A stretch of 64,000 nucleotides of DNA. Origin: Pseudomonas prosekii (GTDB taxonomy: Bacteria > Pseudomonadota > Gammaproteobacteria > Pseudomonadales > Pseudomonadaceae). The DNA is taken from the NCBI RefSeq assembly GCF_900105155.1, contig NZ_LT629762.1, forward strand, positions 1,426,001 through 1,490,000, given 5' to 3'. The position numbers were made by a program, and so were the translations under genes. Under the pieces are notes generated by a model. The model was not told where the DNA came from. It made no database searches and worked only from the letters and a program-made list of their open reading frames with translations. The first letter of the stretch is position 1, and each line of letters starts with the position of its first letter. This document shows positions 42,736-51,380 of this stretch, piece by piece.

Positions 42736-43514
42736 GGCCGATAATCCTTGTGTCGAAGAATCAGTCGCACCCGGTTCGCCATCGACCAGCCGTAAACTTC
42801 ACGGCACGCGAGGCGGCCAGGCATGTGGTGGTAGATGAACGGGCCGGCGCCGCCCAGTGTCGCGGCGGGCTCGCTGACCAACGCGGGCTCATCGCCCAGG
42901 TAAATCACCGCGTGGTTGGGATGGAAGCAGTCACGACCTGGTGTCGGGATCTGCAGCACCAGCATGTCGCCACGCTGCGCCGTGTCCACTTGGTAGAAAC
43001 TGGTCGCCTTGAAGTTGTCCTCGTAGAGGCTTGGGCCGGCGGCGTCTTCCCACCACAGATCATGGCGCTCGAAGTTCGGCAGTTGCAGCCCGGCCTCGCG
43101 CGCGTACCAATCGCGGCACGCAGCCCAGCAGTCCAGCAAGCCGTGGGAGAAGTCACGGCCCAGCAGCGGCGCCCGGAAGCCTGAGGGCTTGAACCACTCG
43201 AACTCACCGCCCGGCCAGCCGACAATTCCCCAGGGCAGTTCGTGCAACTCGCAGCTGACCCGGTCGGCCATGCTCGGCGCCGGCGCTTTGTCGGGGTGAC
43301 TGTGGATGATCGCCAGCACTTCGCCGCGGTCCTCGGCGGCAGCCTGGTCACGCTCACTGATCTGGAAGTTTTCGCGATCGGTCTTTGCCAAATTGGCGCA
43401 CGGGACATATTCGCGGCCGGCGGCGGTGCTGATCAGCAGACCGCACGCTTCTGCCGGGTACGCCTGCGCCGCGTGGGCGCGAATTGCGTCCTGCAACTGT
43501 TTGTTGATGCGCAT
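42732..43514 (-). CDS. Tail assembly protein K (JAMM + NlpC/P60)
   Basis: It is 260 residues with two domains. The N-terminal JAB/MPN metalloprotease-like domain has HSHPDKAPAPSMAD with the JAMM ligands. The C-terminal NlpC/P60 peptidase has its likely nucleophile Cys in LLDCWAACRDW and the partner His in HPNHAVIYLGD. In lambda-like phages it is needed for tail-tip assembly and may cut peptidoglycan on entry. It follows L by 3 nt. Confidence 0.88.
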   Translation of the reverse strand: MRINKQLQDAIRAHAAQAYPAEACGLLISTAAGREYVPCANLAKTDRENFQISERDQAAAEDRGEVLAIIHSHPDKAPAPSMADRVSCELHELPWGIVGWPGGEFEWFKPSGFRAPLLGRDFSHGLLDCWAACRDWYAREAGLQLPNFERHDLWWEDAAGPSLYEDNFKATSFYQVDTAQRGDMLVLQIPTPGRDCFHPNHAVIYLGDEPALVSEPAATLGGAGPFIYHHMPGRLACREVYGWSMANRVRLILRHKDYRP

Positions 43515-43517
43515 GAA

Positions 43518-44219
43518 TTACCTCGAACTGGTGATCAGGCTGGCGCCCATTGAGCCGCCGAACCGACGGGTGTTGCCGCGCAGCTTGCAGCTGCTCCACC
43601 AGCCGCCGCAGCGATCGAGCGCAGGGTTGTCGGTGGGTTGGTTCTTCTTGTCGAACATCGCCGTGCCGGTGTACGCGCAGGCTTCCCCGCGATAGCCGCC
43701 ACGGCACGCCCACCGGCAGAGCTTGGTGATTTGCTGTGATGGGAGTTGCTGGCCTTCCATGTCCGTTGGGCTGGAAAGCGCAAACACTACGGCGGCGCGA
43801 CTCTCTTCGGTCTTCTGCTCGATGTACCAGAGGTTGACCTTGCTCTGGTCGCTGGCATTGGGATTGCCCTCCGGGAAGTTCGCTGCATCCAGGAAATGCC
43901 GGAACGTTTCGATGACACGAACCTTGGCGCCGGCCAGGTCACGGAACTGCAAGCACAGCGCCGTGATGGCGCCCGGCACGCCGCCCAACTCGTTGGCGAC
44001 CTGCATTGTCGGCGTTGCCGGGCGCCCATCGCCCCGAATGTCGAAACCCTTCGCAGTGATCTGAAGCGGTGAATAGACCTGCCCCTGCCAGATGATGTCG
44101 CCCTCTTCTGCGTGGCCATGGAATCGCCAGAGATTCGCGCCCAAGCGCGTAGCGTCGAGCTCGAACAGCCGGATCTGGTTGCCCGGCTCGAGCTTCTGAA
44201 TGTCAGCTGTGTAATTCAT
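43518..44219 (-). CDS. Minor tail protein L
   Basis: Lambda gpL-type tail-tip protein. It is 233 residues. The C-terminal domain carries four spaced cysteines (CRWACR, then GEACAYTG, then DRCGGW and SSCKLR), matching the iron-sulphur-binding domain known for lambda gpL. Cluster binding here is by family analogy. It is preceded by a terminator-RBS element. Confidence 0.87.
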   Translation of the reverse strand: MNYTADIQKLEPGNQIRLFELDATRLGANLWRFHGHAEEGDIIWQGQVYSPLQITAKGFDIRGDGRPATPTMQVANELGGVPGAITALCLQFRDLAGAKVRVIETFRHFLDAANFPEGNPNASDQSKVNLWYIEQKTEESRAAVVFALSSPTDMEGQQLPSQQITKLCRWACRGGYRGEACAYTGTAMFDKKNQPTDNPALDRCGGWWSSCKLRGNTRRFGGSMGASLITSSR

Positions 44220-44235
44220 GGGCCTCCAGAAACAG

Positions 44236-44256
44236 AAAACCCCGCACTTGGCGGGG
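44236..44256 (-). terminator. Intrinsic terminator before gene L
   Basis: Minus strand CCCCGC, 5-nt loop, GCGGGG, TTTT. It lies 20 nt before the L start with GGAGG in between; third of the five elements. Confidence 0.75.
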
Positions 44257-44273
44257 CTCGATTGATTGATGGA

Positions 44274-44618
44274 TCAGGGGTTGTAGACCTGTTTGAAAAT
44301 GAAGGTCAGCGTGTACATGTCACCGCCGAGGGGCCGCGGCTTATATCCGGTACACCGGTACCGGCCTTGCTGCCCACCGGGCGGCGTCCAGAGGAACGAC
44401 TTGTACCCCTCGTGCCGATCGAGAAAATCCCAGACACCTTTCAACTCAGAACCCGGCGCCAGCGCGCCGGTGTGAGTCATGTTCCATGTCTGCCGCTTGG
44501 TGTTGATCCCGATGCCGCCGGCTTGGGTGTATCCATCCCCGAAATCGTTTTCCCAAACGTTTTGAGTAACGTCGCCGTCAGTGCCGAGCTGGGCGCAGTA
44601 GCTGAATGTTTCCACCAT
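44274..44618 (-). CDS. Minor tail protein M
   Basis: Lambda gpM-type protein. It is 114 residues from MVETFSYCAQLG with NDFGDGYTQ and WTPPGGQQGRYRC, both typical of phage_min_tail. The chosen ATG overlaps the tape-measure stop as TGATG; an upstream in-frame ATG lies within the tape measure. Confidence 0.88.
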   Translation of the reverse strand: MVETFSYCAQLGTDGDVTQNVWENDFGDGYTQAGGIGINTKRQTWNMTHTGALAPGSELKGVWDFLDRHEGYKSFLWTPPGGQQGRYRCTGYKPRPLGGDMYTLTFIFKQVYNP

Positions 44619-47600
44619 CAAACTCGCCTCCAAAGCAAACCGCCCTGCCCCATCTCGCCCTGAAGAACGCGGCGGATAGTGGCCGTCAAACCCTCACCGG
44701 CCATTTCGCCCTGCCGGCGCGCGTCTGCATCACTTGTGCCGGGTTGAGCCTGCACAGTGACAGGTGCGTTGACAGTAATTCCTCCTGCGCCGCCAGAATT
44801 AGCGCTCGATGCGCGGAGTTGATCAAGGGTCGCGTCGAGTTTTGCGCTGGTGCCTGCCGTGGTAACGCGCTCGCCTTTTTGCAATAACCAGGTGCCGGTC
44901 TCAGGGACGGCGTCGATACCGTCGTGCGCCATGCCGGCCAGCGCTGCACTCGCAACGCCAGCCACCATAGGAGCAGTCGCCGCGGCCGCTGCCGCAGCGG
45001 CGGCAGGTGCCGCCGCTGGCCCCACGATAGGAATCGCAGCAGTCGAGGCGAACGCAGCAAGACTCGCCTGAAAGGCAGTTGCCTGCGCGTTAGCCACCAA
45101 CGTAGGAACTGCGCTCGCCTGTGTTGTCTTACCTACCAGCAACTGCACTGCTTGGTAGATCAGCCATTGCGCGGCCATGTCCGAAAGCGCCTGCAATGTT
45201 GACTTGGCGAAGTTTGCGACTAGATCGCCCAGAGCGTCGCCGGCAGTCGCGGCCCCACTCGCAACATCAGAGATAAAATTACTGAGCCCGCTCTGGGCGC
45301 TATCCAGCACTGAAGTGGTCGCCTCAGCCGCTTGGGCGGTGTAATTCTGGGCCGCATCTACATAGTTCTGCCACGCATCACTAACACCCGTCATCCAGTT
45401 AGATTGGGCTTCGTCCTGCTGCCTATAGTGGTCCTGTTGGATGATGATGCGTTCGGCCAATGCCTCCTCGAGCAGCGCAGTTTCCGCATCGTAGTTGGCC
45501 TTCGCGCTTGGGTCGCCCAACAACTCGGCCTGCTTGTACTCCTTGTACATCTCAGCTCGCTGCTTTTCGTAATCCTGTTGTATTGCCAGGTCTTCCTTAA
45601 GGCGAGCCCTGAGTTTCTCGCCGGATCCAGCGCCAGCCAGTTCCATCTCAAAGCCTTGTCGAACAGTGGTGTTGCTGTCCTTCAGGTTGGACGCTAGCAC
45701 GGCCAGCTTCAGGTCTTCCTCGTTTTGCTTCTTGAGTTTGATTCTCCCGTCGAGCTCCGCTGCCTGATCCATCAACCCCTTACGACGCTCGGCGCTAATG
45801 CCCTTCAACTTTCCGGATTCAAGCTCAAACGACAGTTTTGCAACCTCGCTGGCCTTGTTCTGCTTGCCGGTAGTTTGATCGATGAGCGCGATCTGGCGCT
45901 GATAGCTTTCCTCCGCGTCAGCGCCTCGCCTCTCCAAAGCCTCGGCAGCAGATTTCGCTGCTGATTTTGCCGCCTCATCCGCTTTTTTTGTGGCATCCGC
46001 AGCAGCTTCTGCCACATCGGCACGCTTCTGGGCAGCAACGAGCAATTCACCTTCGCCAGCCTTAAGCCCCTCGACCAGACCGGCCTTGACTCGTGCTTCA
46101 AGTTTTTCAGCATCCGTTGTCTTGCCAGCTAAAAGAAGGCGCTCCTGAATCTTCTTCGACATCTCCTCATAAACTTTAGAACCCAGAGCTGCATCAGGTG
46201 CAGCCAGTCGGCTATTGAGCAGAGATATCTGAGTGCCGAGGGCCTCGAATTTTTGCCGCGCCGTGTCGAGTACAGCGGATTGTTCGATGAGGCCAGCACT
46301 CCATTCCTTTACCTTGTCATTTTTAGGAAAGGCCTCCAGGTTCATTTGATACTGTTTGACCTGGTTTTTTGCGGCATCTATCGCGTACGCCTGGAGTCGG
46401 TACTCTTTGGTTAAATCGGTCAGAGCTGCCTTGGACTGGTTTTTTGTAAACCCCTCAAACGACTTGTTCAGCCAGTCGACTTGTTCCGCGAGTGCTCCCG
46501 CGCTTTCCTTTGCGCTATCGCTGCTTGTGATGAAGTAGGTCAGAGCTGCAGCGGCGGTGATTAAAATCCCTACAGGCCCGCCGAGAAAGGCCATAGATGC
46601 AGCGGCTACGCGAGAGGCTGCCGAGACTGCCAGCAGGCCAGTAGCAGCAGTAGTGGAGATCCCAGACATCGCGGCAAGAGCCAGCTGGACTTTGAAAGCG
46701 CCAATCTGCGTTGCAACAAAGGCTGCGGCCACTCCGAGGGCAGCACTTGCAAGCCTAGCTACCAAAACACCGGCGAGAGCAGCTGCAGCTTTCGCCGTCA
46801 AAATCAGAGCATCTTTTGCTCTAGGTGAATCTAGAGTTTCTGTTAGAGCTTGAACGGCCAACTTGGCCGCGTTCAATCCGCCGCTATCGGTAAGTAAATC
46901 ATTTATCGTATTCCCTAAGCTTTGAAGCGCACCGCCCAGAGTGTCCCGAGCTGCAGTGGCCGCCCCTCCATATGTACTTTCCAAAGCTTGAAGAACGATG
47001 CCCTGTGCCGCGGCAACGTCTCCCACGGACTCTAAAGAATCGACCAGCTTTTTCTGTTCGTCAGAAAATCTAAACCCTTGCTTACTCAAGGACGCAAGTC
47101 CGGCGCTCGGAACATCAAGCGAACGTCCAATAAGTTCAGCCGCCTGTTTAACTGTGGTTCCCGTGCGTGACGCCATATCTGCGGCAGCCTGCAATGCACG
47201 AGGAAACTCCTGGCCAACGATACCCGTGAAGGCAAGCAATGCAGTTTGCGCCTGAGAAATGTCACCGCCGGAAAAGCTCGTAGCATCAGCAAAAGAATCC
47301 GCCATGCTGTTGAGTTGATCGCGCGTGTAACCCGCAGCCATCCCAGTAGACTTGAGCACTGCGGCCAATTGAACCTGCTCATTCTCGGCGTCAATTGTAT
47401 TGTTGATAAAGGTCGTGAAGATTGCGCCGATTGAAATTCCTGAGATGGCGGCAGCTACGGCTGACGCGGCTCCGCTTAACGATCCCAATCCGCCGGCGGC
47501 GGCATCTGCAGCGGCCCCTATTCCTCCTGCGGCCTTTGAAGCAGCGCGTTCCGCTTTTTCAAGCGGGCCTGTGAATCCGCCTATCTTGGCAATCAGGTCA

Positions 47601-47629
47601 AGCGTCAGAGTGCCAAGTGAACCCGCCAT
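44618..47629 (-). CDS. Tail length tape measure protein H
   Basis: Scaffold that sets tail length and enters the cell with the DNA. It is 1003 residues. The N-terminus reads MAGSLGTLTLDLIAKIGGFTG, hydrophobic segments lie at residues ~55-75 and ~275-370, a long charged coiled-coil region (~400-720) follows, and the C-terminal lambda-type domain has the ATTSVLDSAQSGLSNFISD stretch. By the usual 1.5 A per residue the tail should be about 150 nm. It is preceded by a terminator-RBS element. Confidence 0.92.
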   Translation of the reverse strand: MAGSLGTLTLDLIAKIGGFTGPLEKAERAASKAAGGIGAAADAAAGGLGSLSGAASAVAAAISGISIGAIFTTFINNTIDAENEQVQLAAVLKSTGMAAGYTRDQLNSMADSFADATSFSGGDISQAQTALLAFTGIVGQEFPRALQAAADMASRTGTTVKQAAELIGRSLDVPSAGLASLSKQGFRFSDEQKKLVDSLESVGDVAAAQGIVLQALESTYGGAATAARDTLGGALQSLGNTINDLLTDSGGLNAAKLAVQALTETLDSPRAKDALILTAKAAAALAGVLVARLASAALGVAAAFVATQIGAFKVQLALAAMSGISTTAATGLLAVSAASRVAAASMAFLGGPVGILITAAAALTYFITSSDSAKESAGALAEQVDWLNKSFEGFTKNQSKAALTDLTKEYRLQAYAIDAAKNQVKQYQMNLEAFPKNDKVKEWSAGLIEQSAVLDTARQKFEALGTQISLLNSRLAAPDAALGSKVYEEMSKKIQERLLLAGKTTDAEKLEARVKAGLVEGLKAGEGELLVAAQKRADVAEAAADATKKADEAAKSAAKSAAEALERRGADAEESYQRQIALIDQTTGKQNKASEVAKLSFELESGKLKGISAERRKGLMDQAAELDGRIKLKKQNEEDLKLAVLASNLKDSNTTVRQGFEMELAGAGSGEKLRARLKEDLAIQQDYEKQRAEMYKEYKQAELLGDPSAKANYDAETALLEEALAERIIIQQDHYRQQDEAQSNWMTGVSDAWQNYVDAAQNYTAQAAEATTSVLDSAQSGLSNFISDVASGAATAGDALGDLVANFAKSTLQALSDMAAQWLIYQAVQLLVGKTTQASAVPTLVANAQATAFQASLAAFASTAAIPIVGPAAAPAAAAAAAAATAPMVAGVASAALAGMAHDGIDAVPETGTWLLQKGERVTTAGTSAKLDATLDQLRASSANSGGAGGITVNAPVTVQAQPGTSDADARRQGEMAGEGLTATIRRVLQGEMGQGGLLWRRV

Positions 47630-47645
47630 GCTTATCTCCAGTCGT

Positions 47646-47667
47646 AAAAAAACCCGCTCCGGGCGGG
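47646..47667 (-). terminator. Intrinsic terminator between moron and tape measure
   Basis: AAAACCCGC and GCGGGTTTT with a 5-nt loop, then T7 on the minus strand, 23 nt before the tape-measure start. It also closes the zinc-ribbon gene; fourth of the five elements. Confidence 0.85.
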
Positions 47668-47680
47668 TTTTACATAAATG

Positions 47681-48169
47681 CTAAGTACAGAAGCTGTCCC
47701 ATACTCGAACAAAATCATCGGTTCCATCATCAAAGAAAACCGTTGCCCTTTCATGTATGTATGCAAACCGCTTCATGCCAACATAACCGCCAAAACCATT
47801 CTTCGAATTAACTGTTCCGCAAACTGCGTGCTCATTTCCTGTCACAACATGACGAACTGTCGGACCAAACTTTGCGCTATCCGGATCCTTTAGTTTTTCG
47901 GAAACCAAATTAAACGCACTAGACTCAAGCGCAGCTTCAGTCAGTTCACTATTATTTGAACGCGAACCCTTATCATGCCCACCAAAAAACCAAAACCCAA
48001 TCGCGGCGACCACAAAGAAAAACAAGGCAAGTTGAATTACAGGTGCGGCACTTTTAAAGCCGGCAAAAGTTCCTTCGGCATCTTTCCGGTTTGGCGATGA
48101 ACAGCTAGGGCAAACGGGGTCTTTCTCTGGATAAAAAGCACTGCATTTTCTACATTTTGTCGTGGTCAT
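47681..48169 (-). CDS. Zinc-ribbon membrane protein, moron-like, unknown function
   Basis: It is 162 residues. The N-terminal zinc ribbon has CxxC pairs at Cys6/Cys9 and Cys20/Cys23; one membrane helix spans residues ~42-63 (VIQLALFFFVVAAIGFWFFG); the outer domain (~75-162) has DPDSAKFGP and GTVNSKNGFGGYVG. The latter resembles small cell-surface domains of uncharacterised proteins seen outside phages. It is A+T-rich, lies between gpT and the tape measure where lambda has no gene, and is followed by a terminator, hence a moron. I see no strong promoter upstream. Its effect on the host is unknown. Confidence 0.75.
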   Translation of the reverse strand: MTTTKCRKCSAFYPEKDPVCPSCSSPNRKDAEGTFAGFKSAAPVIQLALFFFVVAAIGFWFFGGHDKGSRSNNSELTEAALESSAFNLVSEKLKDPDSAKFGPTVRHVVTGNEHAVCGTVNSKNGFGGYVGMKRFAYIHERATVFFDDGTDDFVRVWDSFCT

Positions 48170-48232
48170 GAAATCCCGCTCCTTTTGAGTTTCATGACTT
48201 TATCATTAGCTGTCGAAAAAAATTCCAGAGGT

Positions 48233-48496
48233 CTATGCCCAGCGAGCTACTGCTTCGTCCAATGACTCAACCCGCGGATCCATGTGCGGCGCAAAATCTT
48301 CCTGATGAAGCCTTAGTGCGTCCTTGGGCAACTTCACATTCGCGTAGAAGGCCTGGAATCGAGCGAGAGCTGTTTCGACGCGCATGCCGGGATGAAGCGA
48401 CCCACGCTTCTGGCGAAATTTCATCCAGACTAAAAACTCAGGGTAAGTTAAGTTTTCTTGCGCTTCGGCGATGGTGCGCCCGCCTATTCCATTCAT
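48233..48496 (-). CDS. Tail assembly chaperone T part (made as G-T fusion)
   Basis: Lambda gpT-like: 87 residues from an internal ATG, with GRTIAEAQENLTYPEFLVWM. The frame is open and protein-like upstream of the ATG (..ENALEPIDEIWCELV) as far as the slippery heptamer in G. So the real product is expected to be G fused to T by -1 frameshifting, covering 48882 down to 48233. The fusion recruits tail tube to the tape measure in lambda. Confidence 0.8.
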   Translation of the reverse strand: MNGIGGRTIAEAQENLTYPEFLVWMKFRQKRGSLHPGMRVETALARFQAFYANVKLPKDALRLHQEDFAPHMDPRVESLDEAVARWA

Positions 48497-48528
48497 GACG
48501 AGCTCACACCATATTTCGTCTATTGGCT

Positions 48529-48882
48529 CTAGCGCGTTTTCTTTCCCGGGTTTTGAACCTCGCCGATCGCGATCAATAGAAGGTTGGTCAGATCCGGATC
48601 AAGTGCACCTTTGGCGGCGGCACCTTCTTCGGCGGACGCGGCTTCGCCAGTGATATCCGCAACAGTGAAAACCGCCCGCCCCTCTGCATCGCAAATGCTC
48701 GAAGCAATGCGAGACGCGAGTGGGTCGGCTCCACGGTGAGCAGCAATGTCACCCACTGCAGTCTGGTAGGAAAGTGGCCGCACGAAACAGGTGAATTTCG
48801 CACCGTTCCATTCGATTTGTTTCTCCACCGGCCTGGCCGTGAAGGCCTTGGACTTTTTCAGGTTTGCAATATTCAGTTCCAT
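48529..48882 (-). CDS. Tail assembly chaperone G
   Basis: Lambda gpG-type chaperone for the tape measure. It is 117 residues, starting [22 protein letters not shown]. Its last codons contain the GGGAAAG slippery site five codons before the TAG. The start overlaps the tail-tube stop by one base. Confidence 0.85.
   Translation of the reverse strand: MELNIANLKKSKAFTARPVEKQIEWNGAKFTCFVRPLSYQTAVGDIAAHRGADPLASRIASSICDAEGRAVFTVADITGEAASAEEGAAAKGALDPDLTNLLLIAIGEVQNPGKKTR
48541..48547 (-). promoter_or_regulatory. -1 ribosomal frameshift site GGGAAAG
   Basis: The minus strand reads CC-G GGA AAG AAA in the G frame, so G-GGA-AAG forms an X-XXY-YYZ heptamer identical to the lambda G/T site. Slipping back one base enters the open T frame and skips the TAG at 48529-48531. 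Confidence 0.85.
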
Positions 48883-49613
48883 TACGCGGAAACCTTACGA
48901 ATCCAGGCAGAACCGCCCGAGCGCTGAATCGACACTGTCGAAGCAACTACGGCATTCTGCGCGAAGGTGAATGGGAAGTCGGCAACATACCCCTGAAAGG
49001 CGAACCAGGTGCGGGTTGGTGGAAGATCGAAATCTTCACCCGACGCAAGGTTGGCGGTGGCCGTCGCGCCAGAGCCAGCACCACCAGTAAGCGCGAGCGT
49101 TGGCACCGAGGTATAGCCCGACCCCTTATTGGTGATGGTGATGCCTGTGACCGATCCGCCGGTCAATACTGCTGTCGCTGTTGCGCCGGTACCGCCACCG
49201 CCGGTAATTGCCACTGACGGAGCGCTGGTGTAGCCGGTGCCACCCGCCGTTACAGTGGCGGTGCTCAGTGCCCCGGACGCAGCGATGGTTGGAGCGATAT
49301 CGGTACCGTCAGACCAGCCAACCACCCACTTCACCGTGGTGTCGCCGTTTTGTTCGGATAACTGATGCAAGCGAATGTGGCTGGCGTTGTTGGGGTCGGC
49401 GTTCAAGCCGAGAGAAGCTTGTCCAGGCGTGCGCAAGCCCTTCTTGTAGGTGCGCTCCTGAGCACTCAGGCAAGTGTCCTCAATCTGCTCAGCCGGCGAA
49501 CCGCCCGGATCAAAGCTGGTGGCGCACTCGACTTCCATGATGGTCATTGGCCCGGTGCCGGAAAGTGGCGGGACCAGCGCGTATACCTGGGTTCCTTGGG
49601 AAAGGATCGACAT
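48882..49613 (-). CDS. Major tail tube protein with inserted glycine-rich repeats
   Basis: Lambda gpV-type tube subunit. It is 243 residues from [14 protein letters not shown]. Residues ~1-121 and ~190-243 form the tube fold. Residues ~122-189 are two copies of a GGxGYTSxPxVxxTGGxGxGATATA unit joined by [12 protein letters not shown]. This segment has the appearance of a surface decoration added to the tube or a loop domain. The frame runs to 49652, but the extra part lies in a terminator. Confidence 0.85.
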   Translation of the reverse strand: MSILSQGTQVYALVPPLSGTGPMTIMEVECATSFDPGGSPAEQIEDTCLSAQERTYKKGLRTPGQASLGLNADPNNASHIRLHQLSEQNGDTTVKWVVGWSDGTDIAPTIAASGALSTATVTAGGTGYTSAPSVAITGGGGTGATATAVLTGGSVTGITITNKGSGYTSVPTLALTGGAGSGATATANLASGEDFDLPPTRTWFAFQGYVADFPFTFAQNAVVASTVSIQRSGGSAWIRKVSA

Positions 49614-49636
49614 GGCATTCTCCAAATGTCGGACAT

Positions 49637-49658
49637 AAAAAAACCCGCACATGGCGGG
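49637..49658 (-). terminator. Intrinsic terminator before tail tube gene
   Basis: Minus strand CCCGC, 5-nt loop, GCGGG, TTTTTTT, 30 nt before the tail tube start with GGAG in between; fifth of the set. Confidence 0.8.
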
Positions 49659-49681
49659 CTTGGGGGTGGGCTGGATTTCAG

Positions 49682-50050
49682 TTATCTGGGTACAAGCCAG
49701 TCGATGTCGAAGCTGGACCGGTAGAGTTTTGTTTCTGCGTCACGGGTCTCACCGCCCCAACGCGTTACGTTGGCGGAAAGCTCAATCGCATGACTTATCG
49801 CCGACGCCACGGCGCGGGCGGCTGAGCCCGTGCTCGCGTAAACGTCGACTTGCAGCGTGTAGCCGTCCAGATCGGGCCGGCCCGATAGGTAGTTTTCGGG
49901 AGACCCCATGATCACTTGCCATACCGCGTATGGCTTGGCGACCCCTTCTGGAGCATCGGCAAAGGGATACAAGCGCGTCGGGCTGGTTCCAAGGAGAGCG
50001 GTCACTCCAGAGTCCGCAACGCAAACAGCGAAAATCGGTGCTGTCTGCAT
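49682..50050 (-). CDS. Tail completion protein (DUF3168 / gp17-like)
   Basis: Joins head and tail. It is 122 residues with [18 protein letters not shown] and [20 protein letters not shown], typical of DUF3168. The ATG at 50050 overlaps the preceding stop as TGATG; a GTG one codon up is possible. Confidence 0.82.
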   Translation of the reverse strand: MQTAPIFAVCVADSGVTALLGTSPTRLYPFADAPEGVAKPYAVWQVIMGSPENYLSGRPDLDGYTLQVDVYASTGSAARAVASAISHAIELSANVTRWGGETRDAETKLYRSSFDIDWLVPR

Positions 50051-50574
50051 CACCTGCTCCCTGCTGCATTGATCGCGCGCATAACGGCTTTTTCGTATTC
50101 GGTGACGAACACTGCTGTGGCCTGCTCAATACTTTCCGCCAACGCTGGGCGCATAAAGGGTCTCGCTGCAACGCGCGACGTTCCAAATTCCACGAACCGC
50201 CAATAGAATGTGTCGCCGCCTGGATTTTCAGAGCTGCCGCCAACGGCATAAGTACCCCGGCGACCACCCTTGCGGGTGTGCATGTTGTTGTATTCTTTCG
50301 CTCCGCCCATGATGCCGACACGAAAACCAAGGTCACCGGTTGTCTTAAAGCGCTTGCTGCTCCAGCGAATGGTGACGTTTTTTTCAATTTCCTCTGAAGT
50401 CGCTGCGTCGTTAACTCTCACGGCGCCTTCTTTAACTTTATCTCTGATGACCGCGGCCGCCTTCCTCAAAGCAGACCGACCCCCTTTCTGCTTCACGTCG
50501 TAGTTCACCGCCTTCAATTTTCCGAGCAGCGAGTTAAGTCCGTCCATCTTGAAGGAAACATTGTCAGCCATCAT
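50050..50574 (-). CDS. HK97 gp10-like tail completion protein
   Basis: It is 174 residues: FKMDGLNSLLGKLKAV, a helical KKGGRSALRKAAAVIRDKVKEGA segment and a C-terminal WRFVEFGTSRVAARPFMRPAL that is the hallmark of the gp10 family. The start may be either ATG of ATGATG (50574 or 50571). Confidence 0.85.
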   Translation of the reverse strand: MMADNVSFKMDGLNSLLGKLKAVNYDVKQKGGRSALRKAAAVIRDKVKEGAVRVNDAATSEEIEKNVTIRWSSKRFKTTGDLGFRVGIMGGAKEYNNMHTRKGGRRGTYAVGGSSENPGGDTFYWRFVEFGTSRVAARPFMRPALAESIEQATAVFVTEYEKAVMRAINAAGSR

Positions 50575-50902
50575 TCAACCCCTTCGACACCAGAATGGTG
50601 AGGTATTCCAGGCCTGACACAGGATCGGGCATCGGCGGGCCTTGGATGTTGTAGACGTCGCCTCGGTGCAGGATGCGCATCGTCGGCAGCACGCCGATTC
50701 GGTAGCGAATAACCATCCTGCCTGAAGCCTCGGATTGGCCGGCCTGTGCCGCGATCAGATCGCGAGCGCTGAGTGGTTCGACCGAAGCAGGAACCTTATC
50801 CCACACCGTCGTCCATCCCTCGATCTCTTCGCCGGTGACTGGATCTTGGGTCAGGCCAGGCGATTGGAAGGTGATGCGTTGTCGCAATCGGCCGGCTTGC
50901 AT
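50564..50902 (-). CDS. Head-tail adaptor (stopper) protein
   Basis: SPP1 gp16 / HK97 gp7-like. It is 112 residues with LRQRITFQSPGLTQDPVTGE at the N-terminus and the ILHRGDVYNIQGPPMPD core, both typical. It overlaps the connector stop by one base. Confidence 0.85.
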   Translation of the reverse strand: MQAGRLRQRITFQSPGLTQDPVTGEEIEGWTTVWDKVPASVEPLSARDLIAAQAGQSEASGRMVIRYRIGVLPTMRILHRGDVYNIQGPPMPDPVSGLEYLTILVSKGLNDG

Positions 50903-51378
50903 CAGACACCCATCCCGACGCGATACGGCGTCAACAGAGCTTTGGAAGCCTGGGGCAGTTCGGTGGCAATTGTGCCGGTGACTACCTCTTCACGGTTGGC
51001 GAATAGATGGCCGAGCTTCAAGAGGCAGGCGGACTGAATGCTGGGGTTGATCACGATTCCCCGGGCGGCTCGCGTTGCGGCGTCCAGGGCCTCCGAAAAA
51101 GAAAACTTAGCGTCGGCTAGCGCTTCGCACCGCAGGAGCTGATCCTCGGTCACAGCGGCAGCGGCCAAGGCAGCGTCATATTTGATTCGAGCAGCGTTCC
51201 GTGCTGCGGGCACTTGCAAGCGAGCAGCATCAAGGGAAGCCTGATCAACAAAAAACGAGCGCTGGAGATAGGCCATCGCTGCATCTTCGGCCCCATCCAG
51301 TTGCGACTGGACGAGATCCTGATCCTCCGGTTCGGCCAAAAGGTGCTTCATCGCCAATTCGATGCTGATCACGCTCAT
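50902..51378 (-). CDS. Head-tail connector (gp6-like)
   Basis: It is 158 residues of helical gp6-like fold (SIELAMKHLLAEPEDQDLVQS..GAEDAAMAYLQRS), forming the ring below the portal. An alanine-rich middle (residues 65-110) is longer than in HK97 gp6, perhaps a loop insertion. Confidence 0.82.
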   Translation of the reverse strand: MSVISIELAMKHLLAEPEDQDLVQSQLDGAEDAAMAYLQRSFFVDQASLDAARLQVPAARNAARIKYDAALAAAAVTEDQLLRCEALADAKFSFSEALDAATRAARGIVINPSIQSACLLKLGHLFANREEVVTGTIATELPQASKALLTPYRVGMGV

Positions 51379-51380
51379 GA

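Noticed and set aside
34866..49658. The five phage hairpins as REP elements
   Set aside because: They are short (5-6-bp core stem) with T-runs on one strand only, not the longer symmetrical REP arms seen in the chromosomal gaps.
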